NCBI GenBank assembly: GCA_021325385.1
Contig: JAJPHH010000158.1
Span: 1-61,128 of the forward strand
Direction: 5' to 3'
From: Alphaproteobacteria bacterium
Lineage (GTDB): Bacteria; Pseudomonadota; Alphaproteobacteria; Rhizobiales; Beijerinckiaceae
DNA: 61,128 nt
The notes under the pieces were generated by a model. That model ran no database searches, was not told the DNA's origin, and was given only the letters and a program-made list of their open reading frames with translations. A program made the position numbers and the translations under genes. This document shows, in pieces, positions 37,742-46,377 of this stretch; position 1 is the stretch's first letter, and each line of letters opens with the position of its first letter.

Positions 37742-38137
37742 ATGTTGTATTTCTGGGTAATTTTGGGAAGCGCGCTGGGGGGCGGCGCTCGTTTCGCGGT
37801 CTCGGGCCTTGTTGCGGCGCATTTCGGCGAGACGTTTCCGTGGGGGACCTTGATCGTCAACGTGAGCGGCTCCTTCATCATCGGTTTCTTTTCGACGCTC
37901 ACCGGGCCTGACGGAAGGGTGTTCGTCGGCTCGGAAGGCCGCCAATTCGTCATGACCGGCCTTTGCGGCGGCTACACCACTTTCTCCTCGTTCAGCCTGC
38001 AGACGCTCAATCTTGTCCGCGACGGCGAAATGGCGCTGGCCGGGGGGAATATCGGCTTGTCGTTTCTGCTCTGCCTCGTCGCTGTGTGGCTCGGCCATAT
38101 CGCCGCCGCCGCGCTGAACCAGCTCAAAGGAGCATGA
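37742..38137 (+). CDS. crcB: Fluoride channel CrcB/Fluc
   Basis: A 131-residue, four-helix membrane protein that exports fluoride as a dual-topology dimer. Family motifs are GGGARFAVSG, the pore motif WGTLIVNVSGSFIIGF with the conserved Asn, and GGYTTFSSFSLQT with the Phe-box and sodium-site residues. The length is normal. It lies about 520 bases after the riboswitch, with an antiporter remnant between, and three bases before the DUF190 gene. Confidence 0.95.
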   Translation: MLYFWVILGSALGGGARFAVSGLVAAHFGETFPWGTLIVNVSGSFIIGFFSTLTGPDGRVFVGSEGRQFVMTGLCGGYTTFSSFSLQTLNLVRDGEMALAGGNIGLSFLLCLVAVWLGHIAAAALNQLKGA

Positions 38138-38140
38138 GCC

Positions 38141-38491
38141 ATGACGCTGCCCCGCGACGCCATGTTGCTGCGCATCTTCTTCGGCGAAGATGATAAATGC
38201 GAAGGCCGCCCGCTTTATGAGATGCTCGTCCTCAAGGCCCGCGAGGCGCGCCTCGCGGGCGCGACCGTGCTGCGCGGCCCGATGGGGTTCGGCCATTCGA
38301 GCCGCCTGCACACGACGAAAATCCTGCGGCTCTCCAGCGACCTGCCGCTGGTCATCGAGATCGTCGACAGCGAGGAGAACATCAAGGCGTTTCTGCCGAC
38401 GCTCGACACGATCATGCCGAGCGGCCTTGTCACGCTCGAGAAGGTGCAAGTGCTGCACTACGGCAGGCATATCAAGCACGATCCGGCGTGA
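38141..38491 (+). CDS. DUF190 family protein, CrcB-associated
   Basis: A 116-residue soluble protein of the DUF190 family, a small PII-like ferredoxin fold. Visible family features are LLRIFFGEDDKCEGRPLYE, VLKAREARLAGATVLRG and GFGHSSRLHT, and IEIVDSEENIKAFLPTLD. DUF190 genes commonly sit directly after crcB and may regulate the channel or handle fluoride stress; the mechanism is not established. It is three bases from crcB, in the same transcript under the fluoride riboswitch. Confidence 0.92.
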   Translation: MTLPRDAMLLRIFFGEDDKCEGRPLYEMLVLKAREARLAGATVLRGPMGFGHSSRLHTTKILRLSSDLPLVIEIVDSEENIKAFLPTLDTIMPSGLVTLEKVQVLHYGRHIKHDPA

Positions 38492-38524
38492 CTGCGGCGC
38501 GGGCTGAGCGCTTGCGGGCGCCGC

Positions 38525-39964
38525 TTACTCTCCGTCCAATTCCGGCAGGCTCGGCCGCCGCTCCGCCCAGGGTCGTGCGCGCTCGAACGCCGCTGCGCAT
38601 TTCAGCAGGAGGACGTCCGCGCCGCATCGGCCGACGAGCTGGATTCCGATCGGCAGGCCGGCGGAATCGAATCCGCATGGCAGGCTGACGGCGGGATTGC
38701 CGGTGAGGTTGAACGGCATCGTGTAAGGGTACCAGGCGGCGCGAAGATTGGGGACGGGAACGCCGTCGATCTCGATCGGGCCGAAAAAGTCCTGGTCGAT
38801 CGGCAGCGCGGTCCGCGACAGCGTCGGCATGGCGACGACGTCGCAGGTTTCGAACCAGGATTGGACCTGCCGGAACAGCCGGGTGCGCGCGAAGATCGCC
38901 TCGTAAAGATCGGCGGCCGAATAATTCTGCGCCGAATCGAATTGCCTGCGAAAGGTCGGGCACATGATCGCGCGATGGTCGCGGACGCGGTCGCCATATT
39001 GGGCGCGGCGATAGGCGCTGTTGATGACGTACCAGAGCCGCTCCGGATTTTCGATCTCTCCCCGATGCTCGGACACAGCCGCGCCGAGCGCGGAGAACGT
39101 CTTCATCGCCGCCTCGCAGGCGGCGAGCACGTCGGCGGCGACCGCCGAATTGCCGAGGCGCGGCCGCCAGGCGATGCGAACCCCTTCAAGATCGCTCTCG
39201 TCGCGCGCCGCGGCGAGGAAATCGGGCGCCGCGCGGCCGGCGGTCAGCGGATCGGCGGGGTCCGGTCCGGCCATGACTTGCAGCATCAACGCCGTGTCGA
39301 GCACGATGCGGGTCATCGGCGTCACGTACGAGATGTTGCCAAACCCGTCCTGGGCGTATTCCTGCGGGACGAAGCCGAGGCTCTGCTTGAAGCCGACGAC
39401 GCCGTTGCAAGAGGCGGGGATCCGGGTCGAGCCGCCGCCGTCGGTCGCGACCGCAATCGGCCCCAAGCCTGCCGCGACCGCGACGGCCGCGCCGCCGCTC
39501 GAGCCGCCGGAGGTCCGCTCGGCGCTCCAGGCGTTGCGCGTGCGGCCGAAGAGCGGCGCTTCAGTCAGGCTTTGCTGGCCGAATTCGGGCGTCGTCGTCT
39601 TGCCGATCAGCACCGCGCCGGCGCGCTTCAAGCGGGCGACCGCCGTAGCGTCGCGGGTCGGTACGTTGTCTTTGAAGATCAGCGAGCCGAAGGTCGTACG
39701 AATTCCAGCGGTCGGGACGAGGTCCTTCACCGAAAACGGGACGCCGTGCAGCGGCCCGGGCGCGGCGCCGCTCATGACCGCGCGCTCCGCTTCGCGCGCC
39801 GCCGCCATGGCCTCCTCCTCGGCGATGGTGATGAAGGCGTTCAGCGCCGGCTGCGAACGTTTGACGCGATCGAGCGTCGCGGCCGCGACTTCGACCGGCG
39901 ACACTTTCTTGCTGCGGATCATCGACGCCAAATCCACCGCGGAGCAATAGGCGAGCTCGTCCAT
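38525..39964 (-). CDS. Amidase signature family hydrolase
   Basis: A 479-residue amidase. The Ser-Ser-Lys triad can be placed: the lysine in PFSVKDLV, the cis-serine and nucleophile in the glycine/serine-rich RTSGGSSGGAAVAVAAG and the following DGGGSTRIPAS. The C-terminus has NLTGNPAVSLPCGFDSAGLPIG. Substrate cannot be predicted within the family, which includes GatA, AtzE and acylamidases. The start at 39964 is chosen because the frame upstream lies inside the nucleoside hydrolase gene. It follows that gene by 11 bases, suggesting a shared N-containing heterocycle or nucleoside route. Confidence 0.9.
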   Translation of the reverse strand: MDELAYCSAVDLASMIRSKKVSPVEVAAATLDRVKRSQPALNAFITIAEEEAMAAAREAERAVMSGAAPGPLHGVPFSVKDLVPTAGIRTTFGSLIFKDNVPTRDATAVARLKRAGAVLIGKTTTPEFGQQSLTEAPLFGRTRNAWSAERTSGGSSGGAAVAVAAGLGPIAVATDGGGSTRIPASCNGVVGFKQSLGFVPQEYAQDGFGNISYVTPMTRIVLDTALMLQVMAGPDPADPLTAGRAAPDFLAAARDESDLEGVRIAWRPRLGNSAVAADVLAACEAAMKTFSALGAAVSEHRGEIENPERLWYVINSAYRRAQYGDRVRDHRAIMCPTFRRQFDSAQNYSAADLYEAIFARTRLFRQVQSWFETCDVVAMPTLSRTALPIDQDFFGPIEIDGVPVPNLRAAWYPYTMPFNLTGNPAVSLPCGFDSAGLPIGIQLVGRCGADVLLLKCAAAFERARPWAERRPSLPELDGE

Positions 39965-39975
39965 TTCGGCGCGTC

Positions 39976-40929
39976 TCACGCTCGCTTGGCGAAATTGGCG
40001 AGGAGGATGTCGAAGAACCTGTCGCGATCGGCGTGCAGCGCGACGTGGCAATTGGCGGGCCTGCTCGTGCGCCGCTCGTGATCGACGACCGTGCGGCCGA
40101 TCGTATATTCTCCTTTGGTCTCGACGACCACGTTGAGATGGCGCGTCGCGATGACCTTCTCGTCGACCAGAGCGGCGATGCAGAGCGCGTCGTGAACCGG
40201 CGCGGTGTCGGGCACGCCGGTCGGCTGATTGGCCTGATAGCCGGCGATCCGGTATTCGATCAATTGCGCGGCGGCTTCGCCGGCCGGCGAAGAAAGCGCG
40301 CGCAGGCGCCGGCATTGATCGAGCGAGATCAGCGCTTCGTGGATGGCGTCGAGCGGGACCATCGTCGCCTTTCGCCAGCCGGCGCCGAGCACGACGGCGG
40401 CCGCCTCGGGATCGGCCCAGATGTTGAATTCGGCCGAAGGCGTGACGTTCGACTTGTCGATCGCGCCGCCCATGATCATCAATTCGGCGACGTTGCCGAC
40501 GAAAGCAGGATCGAGCGCGATCGCGGCGGCGACGTTCGACAAAGGGCCGACGGCGACGAGCGCGATCTCGCCGGGATTCTGGGCGAAGACCTCCGTCAGG
40601 AAGACGGGCGCGGGAAGACGCTGCTTGCGGCCCTTTGCCTCGGGCAAAGGCAGGACCTCCATATGAACCTTGGCGTCGCGCTTGGCCGCGCGCGGGGTCG
40701 GGAAATCGCAGCGCGCGATCGGACGGGCGAGACCTTCGTAGACCGGGATGTCGGGCCGGCCGATCCATTCTAGGACGCGCAGCGTGTTGTCGGTGCAATG
40801 CGCGACTTCGACATTGCCGTTGACCGTCGTCGCGGCGAGCAGTTCGAGGTCGGGATGGAGCGCGGCGAGCATGAGAGCGACGGCGTCGTCAGTGCCGGTA
40901 TCGACGTCGAGGACGAGTTTTCTGGGCAT
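39976..40929 (-). CDS. Inosine/uridine-preferring nucleoside hydrolase family protein
   Basis: A 317-residue enzyme of the IunH/RihA fold. The calcium-site cluster DVDTGTDDA lies at residues 7-15 from the chosen start, and the second conserved aspartate and asparagine of the family fit EFNIWADPEAA and VNGNVEVAHCTDN. It should split the N-glycosidic bond of ribonucleosides. AAGGAG lies just before the ATG at 40929; a 53-residue upstream extension is unsupported. Together with the amidase it forms a two-gene unit. Confidence 0.88.
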   Translation of the reverse strand: MPRKLVLDVDTGTDDAVALMLAALHPDLELLAATTVNGNVEVAHCTDNTLRVLEWIGRPDIPVYEGLARPIARCDFPTPRAAKRDAKVHMEVLPLPEAKGRKQRLPAPVFLTEVFAQNPGEIALVAVGPLSNVAAAIALDPAFVGNVAELMIMGGAIDKSNVTPSAEFNIWADPEAAAVVLGAGWRKATMVPLDAIHEALISLDQCRRLRALSSPAGEAAAQLIEYRIAGYQANQPTGVPDTAPVHDALCIAALVDEKVIATRHLNVVVETKGEYTIGRTVVDHERRTSRPANCHVALHADRDRFFDILLANFAKRA

Positions 40930-41489
40930 GCGGGCTCCTTGCGCTCCTCGATGTTCTGTAACGGATGCGGCGACGACATTTAACAGAAGGCGCGAGTTGT
41001 GACGATCCCTGGTCGCAGCTATAGGCGGCAGCCGCCGCGGCGCCACGCTGGCCCGATCGCTGTCAAACCGCCATAGCGCCATCAACACTTCGACGAAAGG
41101 TACGAACGCCTGAAGGGCTCTATGGCCGGCCCTCCGCTTCGCTCCGGCCCTTATGGGTGGCAGCGCTCGTCCGGCGCGGCATTGTTGGCTACTGGGAGCT
41201 TTGGTTATGAAACTGCCTTCATTTAGGCAGTTTCATCATCAAAGCTCGCCAGTAGCACAAAACCATCGCCGCGCGGAGGCGTCAAGGCTCGCCTCGCCAT
41301 CGCCCTGTGTATGTGGACGTACTCCGCGCTCGCCATGGCGAGGCGACCGCGAAGCGGCTTGGCCTTGACGCCGAGCACGGCGATGGCATGCAGAATATGG
41401 CGCGTTAACACATGCGCGATCGAGCACCGCCGCTCGATTATTTTTCATCCGTTTCGCACTTCTAGTCGACTTCTACGGACGCCCCTCCC
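40930..41489. other. 560-base intergenic region with a large hairpin and no clear gene
   Basis: Two structures stand out: a smaller dyad near 41122-41150 (GGCCGGCCCTCCGCTTCGCTCCGGCCC) that folds on itself, and the long near-palindrome at 41188-41256. A minus-strand frame at 41223-41411 would encode 62 residues (start MLTRHILHAIAVLG), with no known family and its stop inside the large hairpin. I see no transposase motif. The minus-strand promoter for the nucleoside hydrolase must lie in the first part. Confidence 0.4.
41188..41256. repeat. Long near-perfect inverted repeat with 8-base loop
   Basis: The left arm GCTACTGGGAGCTTTGGTT continues as ATGAAACTGCC (41188-41217). The right arm (41226-41256) is its reverse complement apart from one inserted base and two mismatches. 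The inner 11 bases (ATGAAACTGCC/GGCAGTTTCAT) are perfect, and the loop is TTCATTTA. It can form a hairpin of about 30 base pairs. It shares no sequence with the other repeats in this window. Confidence 0.85.
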
Positions 41490-41909
41490 CTATTCCCCGA
41501 TCACATGCAGCGCCACCTCGCGCCGATGCGGCCGGCGGCGGTGCTCGAAAAGATAGATTCCTTGCCACGTACCGAGCAACAGCTCGCCGCCGTTAATCGG
41601 TACGGCCACGCTCACGCCAGTCAGCGCCGTGCGCAGATGCGCCGGCATGTCGTCCGGCCCTTCGTCATTATGGACATAGCGAGTCGGGTCTTCGGGCGCG
41701 ATCTCGGCGAAGAAATTCTCCAGGTCCGTCCGCACCGCGGACGCGGCGTTCTCCTGAATCACCAGCGACGCCGAGGTATGACGGCAGAACAGCGTCAGCA
41801 GGCCGGTCGAGACGCGCTGGCGGCTCAACCAGTCTGCAACCTCGCTCGTGATCTCAAGCAGGCCGCGCCCGTTCGTCTGAAATCGCAGAATGTCGGCGGC
41901 TTGGCGCAT
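41490..41909 (-). CDS. YjbQ/UPF0047 family protein
   Basis: A 139-residue protein with the UPF0047 pattern: GLLTLFCRHTSASLVIQENA, YVHNDEGPDDMPAHL with the conserved histidine and aspartates, and LGTWQGIYLFEHRRRPHRR at the end. Members have weak thiamine phosphate synthase activity in E. coli; the physiological role is unclear. It lies 19 bases after the glycosyltransferase gene on the same strand. Confidence 0.93.
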   Translation of the reverse strand: MRQAADILRFQTNGRGLLEITSEVADWLSRQRVSTGLLTLFCRHTSASLVIQENAASAVRTDLENFFAEIAPEDPTRYVHNDEGPDDMPAHLRTALTGVSVAVPINGGELLLGTWQGIYLFEHRRRPHRREVALHVIGE

Positions 41910-41928
41910 GGCGAAATCTCATCGGCGC

Positions 41929-42888
41929 TCAAGGGGCGCGCCATCCGTCTATAAACGCCTGACTGCGCAAATAGGCCGTGAGCCGCTCGGCGAAAGCGCG
42001 GCGCTCGGGCGTCCGCGCCGGCTTGCCGGGCGGCGCCGTGGCGAGGCGGCCGCCGTCCTTGGCCAGTTCCGGCCAAGGCGAGGCCGCGAACCAAGCGCGG
42101 TAATTCTCCGCGAACCGCGTCTCGCCGCGCCATAAATCGTATTGCCACGGTTTGGGCGCGTTGACGAAATGCAGCACGATCGGCGCGAATGCCGCTTCGA
42201 GATCAAGAAGAAGAAAATCGCCCATGAAATTATAGCGCGGCGACAGCGGCGCGAAGCCGCCGGCGATGATCTGATTGAGGGCGCTCTGTTCGAGAAACGG
42301 ATAGCGCTCGGGCGCGCGCCGCAGGGCGTCGACTGCCCGCCCGCCGAGTTCCCGATTGGTCCACTCGTTGCGGTCGATCGCCAATACGCCAGCGTTGAAA
42401 TAGGGCGTCTTCAAGTCGAGGCCAAGCGCGGCGCGATCGGCCTGGAATTGCCTCGAAAGCTCGTTCTGAGCGAAATCCATCAAAAAGATCATGTCGTAGG
42501 CGGCGGCGAACGGCGCGCCGCCGAAATCGAGCGTCGCCAGCCGGCCGAGGCCCGGCCGCGCGACCCAAATGTCCGAATCGATCGAGACGATGCGCTCGTA
42601 TTCCGCCGGCAGCACGCGATCGAGGAACAGGCGGCGGAAAACGGCGCGAGAGAAGCGGCCCTCGGCGCGCAAGCCGCGATCGAAGGACGAGAAATCGGCG
42701 CAGAGGAGTTCGATACGACGGCGCAAATCGGGGGCGAGCTTATCGAAACCCGGCGCGACGTCCTCGCTCTCGCACACGACGAAGACGTCGAACTGATCCG
42801 AATCGCTCTGCGCCAAAATTGTCGCGGCCGTGCAAATCGCCGGACGAAAGAAAGCGCGGTCCGGCGTGAGGCAAAGGGCGGTTTTCAT
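41929..42888 (-). CDS. Family 8-like glycosyltransferase
   Basis: A 319-residue enzyme of GT-A fold. The start MKTALCLTPDRAFFRPAICT and the donor/metal motif SIDSDIW (DSD at 104-106) fit GT8 retaining glycosyltransferases. Further family-like parts are YFNAGVLAIDRN and LEQSALNQII, and the late HFVNAPKPWQ places a metal-ligand histidine. It probably transfers a hexose to a lipopolysaccharide or other surface glycan. The acceptor is unknown. It is transcribed with yjbQ-like and MFS genes on the minus strand. Confidence 0.82.
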   Translation of the reverse strand: MKTALCLTPDRAFFRPAICTAATILAQSDSDQFDVFVVCESEDVAPGFDKLAPDLRRRIELLCADFSSFDRGLRAEGRFSRAVFRRLFLDRVLPAEYERIVSIDSDIWVARPGLGRLATLDFGGAPFAAAYDMIFLMDFAQNELSRQFQADRAALGLDLKTPYFNAGVLAIDRNEWTNRELGGRAVDALRRAPERYPFLEQSALNQIIAGGFAPLSPRYNFMGDFLLLDLEAAFAPIVLHFVNAPKPWQYDLWRGETRFAENYRAWFAASPWPELAKDGGRLATAPPGKPARTPERRAFAERLTAYLRSQAFIDGWRAP

Positions 42889-42984
42889 GGGAGGCTTGGG
42901 ACTGGGGGGCGCGGTTGTCGTCGCTGCAACCGAGCGGCAATGACGACGTTGGTTACCACGCGCCGAGCGCCCTGAAAAATCCCG

Positions 42985-44655
42985 CTATTCCGCGGCGGTG
43001 GCGACCGGCGGGGGCGCGATCTCAATCGGCGCGCGCCTTCGCGCCCGCCGCGGCCGGTCGGTGGCGACGAGGAAGCCGACTTTGGGGGGCTCGGTCAGCA
43101 ACCGGCGGACCTCGTCCTCGAGCAAGCGGTCCGCATTGGTCACGCGCTCGCGCAAATGGCGCAGTTCGAGCCAGGATTCGATCAGGAACGTCTCGACGAA
43201 ACGGCCGGGATCGGCCGGATCTTCGAACACGCCCCAGGCGAAGGCGCCGTCGCGCTTGCGCTCGTAGCCCATTTCCTCGATCGCTGTGAGGAAGGCGGCG
43301 CGGTCCTTTTCATCGACACGGTATTCGACCGTGACCAGGACAGGGCCCTGATCGTTCTGGACCTTCAGTTTGAAGGCGGGCGCGCGCCAGTGCATCGACG
43401 GCGTCAAGTCGAGGCCGGCGGCGGTCTGCAGCTTCCAGCGCCAAGTCAACGGAATTCCCAGCGCTGCGCCCGCAGCCGCGATGAACAAGGCGGTCGACAG
43501 CGATTCCATGCCGGCGATATGGCCCCAGATCGCGCTGCCGGCGGTCATCGCGCCGAAATAGACCGTGAGGAACACCGCCAAGCCGCGGCCACGCACCCAA
43601 TCGGGCAAGGCGATCTGAGCCGACACATAGAGCGTAGCCAAAACGACGGTCCAGGACGCCCCGGCGAGCAAAGCCGCGCAAAAAGCGAGCGCCGTTTCGT
43701 GCGCCAGCCCGAACAGGACCAGGGCCGCGGCGGTGGCGAGCGTGCCGACCGCGCCGAGCCCGTCCGGTCCAAACGCGGCTTTGAGCCAGCCCAGCGTCAG
43801 CGAGGCGATGATCGCGCCGAGGCCGATCATGGCGAGCAGCAGGCCATAGACTTCCGGGCCATTGTTCATCTGATGCCGCGCGACCAAGGGCAGCAGCGCC
43901 CAATAGGCGCTGGCGAACGGAAAGAAGGCGAGCGCGCGCATTAATGTCGCGCGCAGATGGCGGTTGTTCGCGGCGTAGCGAATGCCGGTGCGCACCGCGC
44001 TGGTGAGGCGCTCGGCCGGCAGGCCTTGCGAGCATTTCGGCTTCGGCCGCCACCACAGCAGAGCGGCGATGATGACGAGGTTGCCGGCAGCGACGGCCCA
44101 AAAGGGCGAGGCGATTCCGGTCGTCGCAATGACCACGCCGCCCAGCGCCGGCCCGACCGCCCTCGACAAATTGTAACCCGCGCTGTTAGCGGCGGTGGCG
44201 TTGTCGAGATCGTCGCGCGGCACCATCAGCGGCGTGATCGCCGACCAGCCCGGCGCGGTCAGCGCGCCGCCGGCGCCAAGCGCGAAGGCGGTCAACAGCA
44301 GCGCCGCCGGCGTCGCCAGTTGCAGCGAGACGGACGCCGCGAAAATCGCGGCGAAAATCGTCACCAGGGCTTCGACGAAGATCAACAGCCGCCGGGCATC
44401 GATAATGTCGGCGAGCGCGCCGGCCGGCAGGGTGAAGAGGAACATCGGCAAGGTGGTCACGACCTGGACCATCGAGACGGCCATCGGGCTGGCGTTGAGG
44501 CTGGTCATCAGCCAGCCCGAGCCGGTGTCGAACATCGCAAGGCCGATATTGGCGACGACGCTCGCCGCCCAGATGACCGTGAAGGCCGGCTGGCTGAACG
44601 CGCCCCAGCGCGAGGATTCCGCCTCCGCCGCCTCAGTGTTCAAATTCGCGCTCAA
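42985..44655 (-). CDS. MFS exporter (MFS_3 / EntS-like) with C-terminal soluble domain
   Basis: A 556-residue protein. The first 400 residues hold about eleven or twelve hydrophobic segments, with LPMFLFTLPAGALADIIDARR as the conserved loop after the second. The remaining 130 residues are soluble, with VTVEYRVDEKDRAAFLTAIEEMG and VETFLIESWLELRHLRERVT, like the ABM-type domain carried by MFS_3 family members. The family includes the enterobactin exporter EntS and other putative drug or siderophore exporters. Substrate is unknown. Confidence 0.88.
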   Translation of the reverse strand: MSANLNTEAAEAESSRWGAFSQPAFTVIWAASVVANIGLAMFDTGSGWLMTSLNASPMAVSMVQVVTTLPMFLFTLPAGALADIIDARRLLIFVEALVTIFAAIFAASVSLQLATPAALLLTAFALGAGGALTAPGWSAITPLMVPRDDLDNATAANSAGYNLSRAVGPALGGVVIATTGIASPFWAVAAGNLVIIAALLWWRPKPKCSQGLPAERLTSAVRTGIRYAANNRHLRATLMRALAFFPFASAYWALLPLVARHQMNNGPEVYGLLLAMIGLGAIIASLTLGWLKAAFGPDGLGAVGTLATAAALVLFGLAHETALAFCAALLAGASWTVVLATLYVSAQIALPDWVRGRGLAVFLTVYFGAMTAGSAIWGHIAGMESLSTALFIAAAGAALGIPLTWRWKLQTAAGLDLTPSMHWRAPAFKLKVQNDQGPVLVTVEYRVDEKDRAAFLTAIEEMGYERKRDGAFAWGVFEDPADPGRFVETFLIESWLELRHLRERVTNADRLLEDEVRRLLTEPPKVGFLVATDRPRRARRRAPIEIAPPPVATAAE

Positions 44656-44921
44656 TTCGCTCTCCCGGCGCCTGCGCAGCCGCCGAAGGCCCGTTCAGAT
44701 CCCGTCGAAGCCGAGTCGGACAAAGAATTCCACCAATAAATCAATACCAAATCTTCGGCCGCCGCTCCCCCCGCGTCCGCCGAAACACGCCTCAGCGCCG
44801 GCGTGGCTAATCTGGCCCACTTTTGTCATAGTGCCGACTCGTGGACGTCTGCGGCCGGGAAATAAGGGTCGAAGGCGGCTCGCTCAAGGCGTTCCCCGCT
44901 CACGAAGTGGATAGGATGGAA

Positions 44922-45545
44922 ATGACGCCTTCTACACGGCCGTTCGCCGCGATCGGGTTCCTCTCGTTTTGGCTCGGCGCCCTTTCTCCCGCCGACGCGG
45001 CGCCGCCGCTTGAAATCGGAACGTCCATGCCCAAAGACCCGCTCCTCTCCGCTCGACCGGCGAATTTTGCGACCAAAGACGAAGCGGAAGCTTTTCTTGC
45101 GACGGCCCTGCCTCAGGCGACCGCCGCCAACCCAAAATACCGGTCGAAAGACGGCGGCCTGACGCAATGGCTCACCAAGGAGGTCGTCTTCGGCCCGGGC
45201 GCCTCAGGCCAGGGAATTTCGGTCACCATGAAAGAGGATATGTTAGAGTTCCGGAACGGCCGTCAAACCGCCGCTGGGTCGCATGAGGTCCGTTTTCTGA
45301 TCGAAGACGTCCAGATTTCCGAGCTCACGGACAGCCCTGACCGGACCGAGAATGGCGAAAAGGCGCTCGGCGTGCTGTTTCGCTGCAATGCCGGAAAATG
45401 CATCAACGCCAAATGGAACGGCGTTCCGACGCCGAGCGAGCAGTCCGATATATCGATTCAGGACAATGCGACCCGCGCAAAGATTCTCGCCGCGTTCCAG
45501 GCGCTGAAACGCTTCGCCGGCGATCGGGCAGGCGCAAAGCGTTAG
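44922..45545 (+). CDS. Exported protein of unknown function
   Basis: A 207-residue protein from the preferred ATG at 44922, which has an AGGA-type site upstream. The N-terminus is a signal peptide (FAAIGFLSFWLGALSPADA), so it should be periplasmic or secreted. The mature part contains KDEAEAFLATALPQATAANPKY, a GLTQWLTKEVVF segment, and two cysteines in FRCNAGKCINAKW that may pair. No family was recognised. It is transcribed away from the MFS gene and toward folE, with a degenerate palindromic repeat after it. Confidence 0.7.
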   Translation: MTPSTRPFAAIGFLSFWLGALSPADAAPPLEIGTSMPKDPLLSARPANFATKDEAEAFLATALPQATAANPKYRSKDGGLTQWLTKEVVFGPGASGQGISVTMKEDMLEFRNGRQTAAGSHEVRFLIEDVQISELTDSPDRTENGEKALGVLFRCNAGKCINAKWNGVPTPSEQSDISIQDNATRAKILAAFQALKRFAGDRAGAKR

Positions 45546-45576
45546 GGCGATAGCGCCAAGTTTGCCGCCCGCTCTT

Positions 45577-45620
45577 CACTGCGAGGAGCCCGCAACGAGC
45601 ATCCATTCATAGAGTTGAGC
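45577..45620. repeat. Degenerate half copy of the dispersed palindromic repeat
   Basis: CACTGCGAGGAGC, then a variable part, then ATCCATTCATAGAGTTGAG aligns with the left arm and loop of the repeat at 2204 (CATTGCGAGGAGC through ATCCATTCATAGGGCTGAG). The right arm is absent or eroded. It lies between two convergent genes, as the full copy does. Confidence 0.6.
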
Positions 45621-45635
45621 TTCGCGGCGGCGGCC

Positions 45636-46277
45636 TCAGCCCTTGTCGTCCGAATTGACGAGCGCGAGAAATTCGCCGCGCGTCATCTGATTGTCCCGGA
45701 AGACGCCAAGCATGTGGCTGGTGACGAGATCCGCGCCGTGCTTTTTGACGCCGCGGCTCAGCATGCAGTGATGCGTCGCCTTGATCACCACCGCGACGCC
45801 GACCGGCTTCAGCACAGTCTCGATCGCGTTAGCGATCTGCGCCGTCATCCGCTCCTGAATCTGCAAGCGCCGCGCATACGCCTCGACCACGCGGGCCAGC
45901 TTGGAAATGCCGACGACCCGCCGGCTCGGCACATACCCGACCCAGGCGCGGCCGATGATCGGCGCCACGTGATGCTCGCAATGGCTCTCAAAGGGCACGC
46001 CGCGCAGCACGACCATTTCGTCGTAGCCCTCGACCTCCTCGAAGGTCTTCTTCAGAATTTCCTCGGGGTCCTCGTCGTAACCGCAAAAATATTCGCGGAA
46101 CGCGCGCACGAGGCGCTGCGGCGTCTCCCGCAAGCCGTCGCGGTTGGGGTCCTCGCCGATCCAACGGAGGATTGAGCGGAAAGCGTCCTCCGCGGCCGCG
46201 TCGGTCGGCTGCGGCTCTTCGCCTCGCTTGGCGAGGTCCTCGGCGGATTTGGCGACCAGTTTCGTCGAATTGGCCAT
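45636..46277 (-). CDS. folE: GTP cyclohydrolase I
   Basis: A 213-residue enzyme converting GTP to dihydroneopterin triphosphate for folate or pterin cofactors. The zinc site is visible as Cys-Glu-His-His in [12 protein letters not shown] and the second cysteine in [30 protein letters not shown] is the family helix. The ATG at 46277 follows GAAGGA; an upstream extension of 24 residues is not supported. It lies in the same region as phhB, another pterin gene, but not in one transcript. Confidence 0.96.
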   Translation of the reverse strand: MANSTKLVAKSAEDLAKRGEEPQPTDAAAEDAFRSILRWIGEDPNRDGLRETPQRLVRAFREYFCGYDEDPEEILKKTFEEVEGYDEMVVLRGVPFESHCEHHVAPIIGRAWVGYVPSRRVVGISKLARVVEAYARRLQIQERMTAQIANAIETVLKPVGVAVVIKATHHCMLSRGVKKHGADLVTSHMLGVFRDNQMTRGEFLALVNSDDKG

Positions 46278-46377
46278 GACGCGTCCTTCGAAAAGCGCAG
46301 CAAGGACCTGCGCTCGTGGCGAAGGCTTGTAAGCGTCTTGCCGCGCCAAGGCGAGCGAAAAATCGCCGTCGCCGGCC

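Noticed and set aside
40000-40798. Upstream extension of the amidase frame
   Set aside because: Runs inside the nucleoside hydrolase gene in another frame, is arginine-rich, and is unlike amidases; the ATG at 39964 gives a normal length.
41223-41411. 62-residue minus-strand protein
   Set aside because: No recognised family, no clear ribosome site, and its 3' end lies in the long hairpin; not called as a gene.
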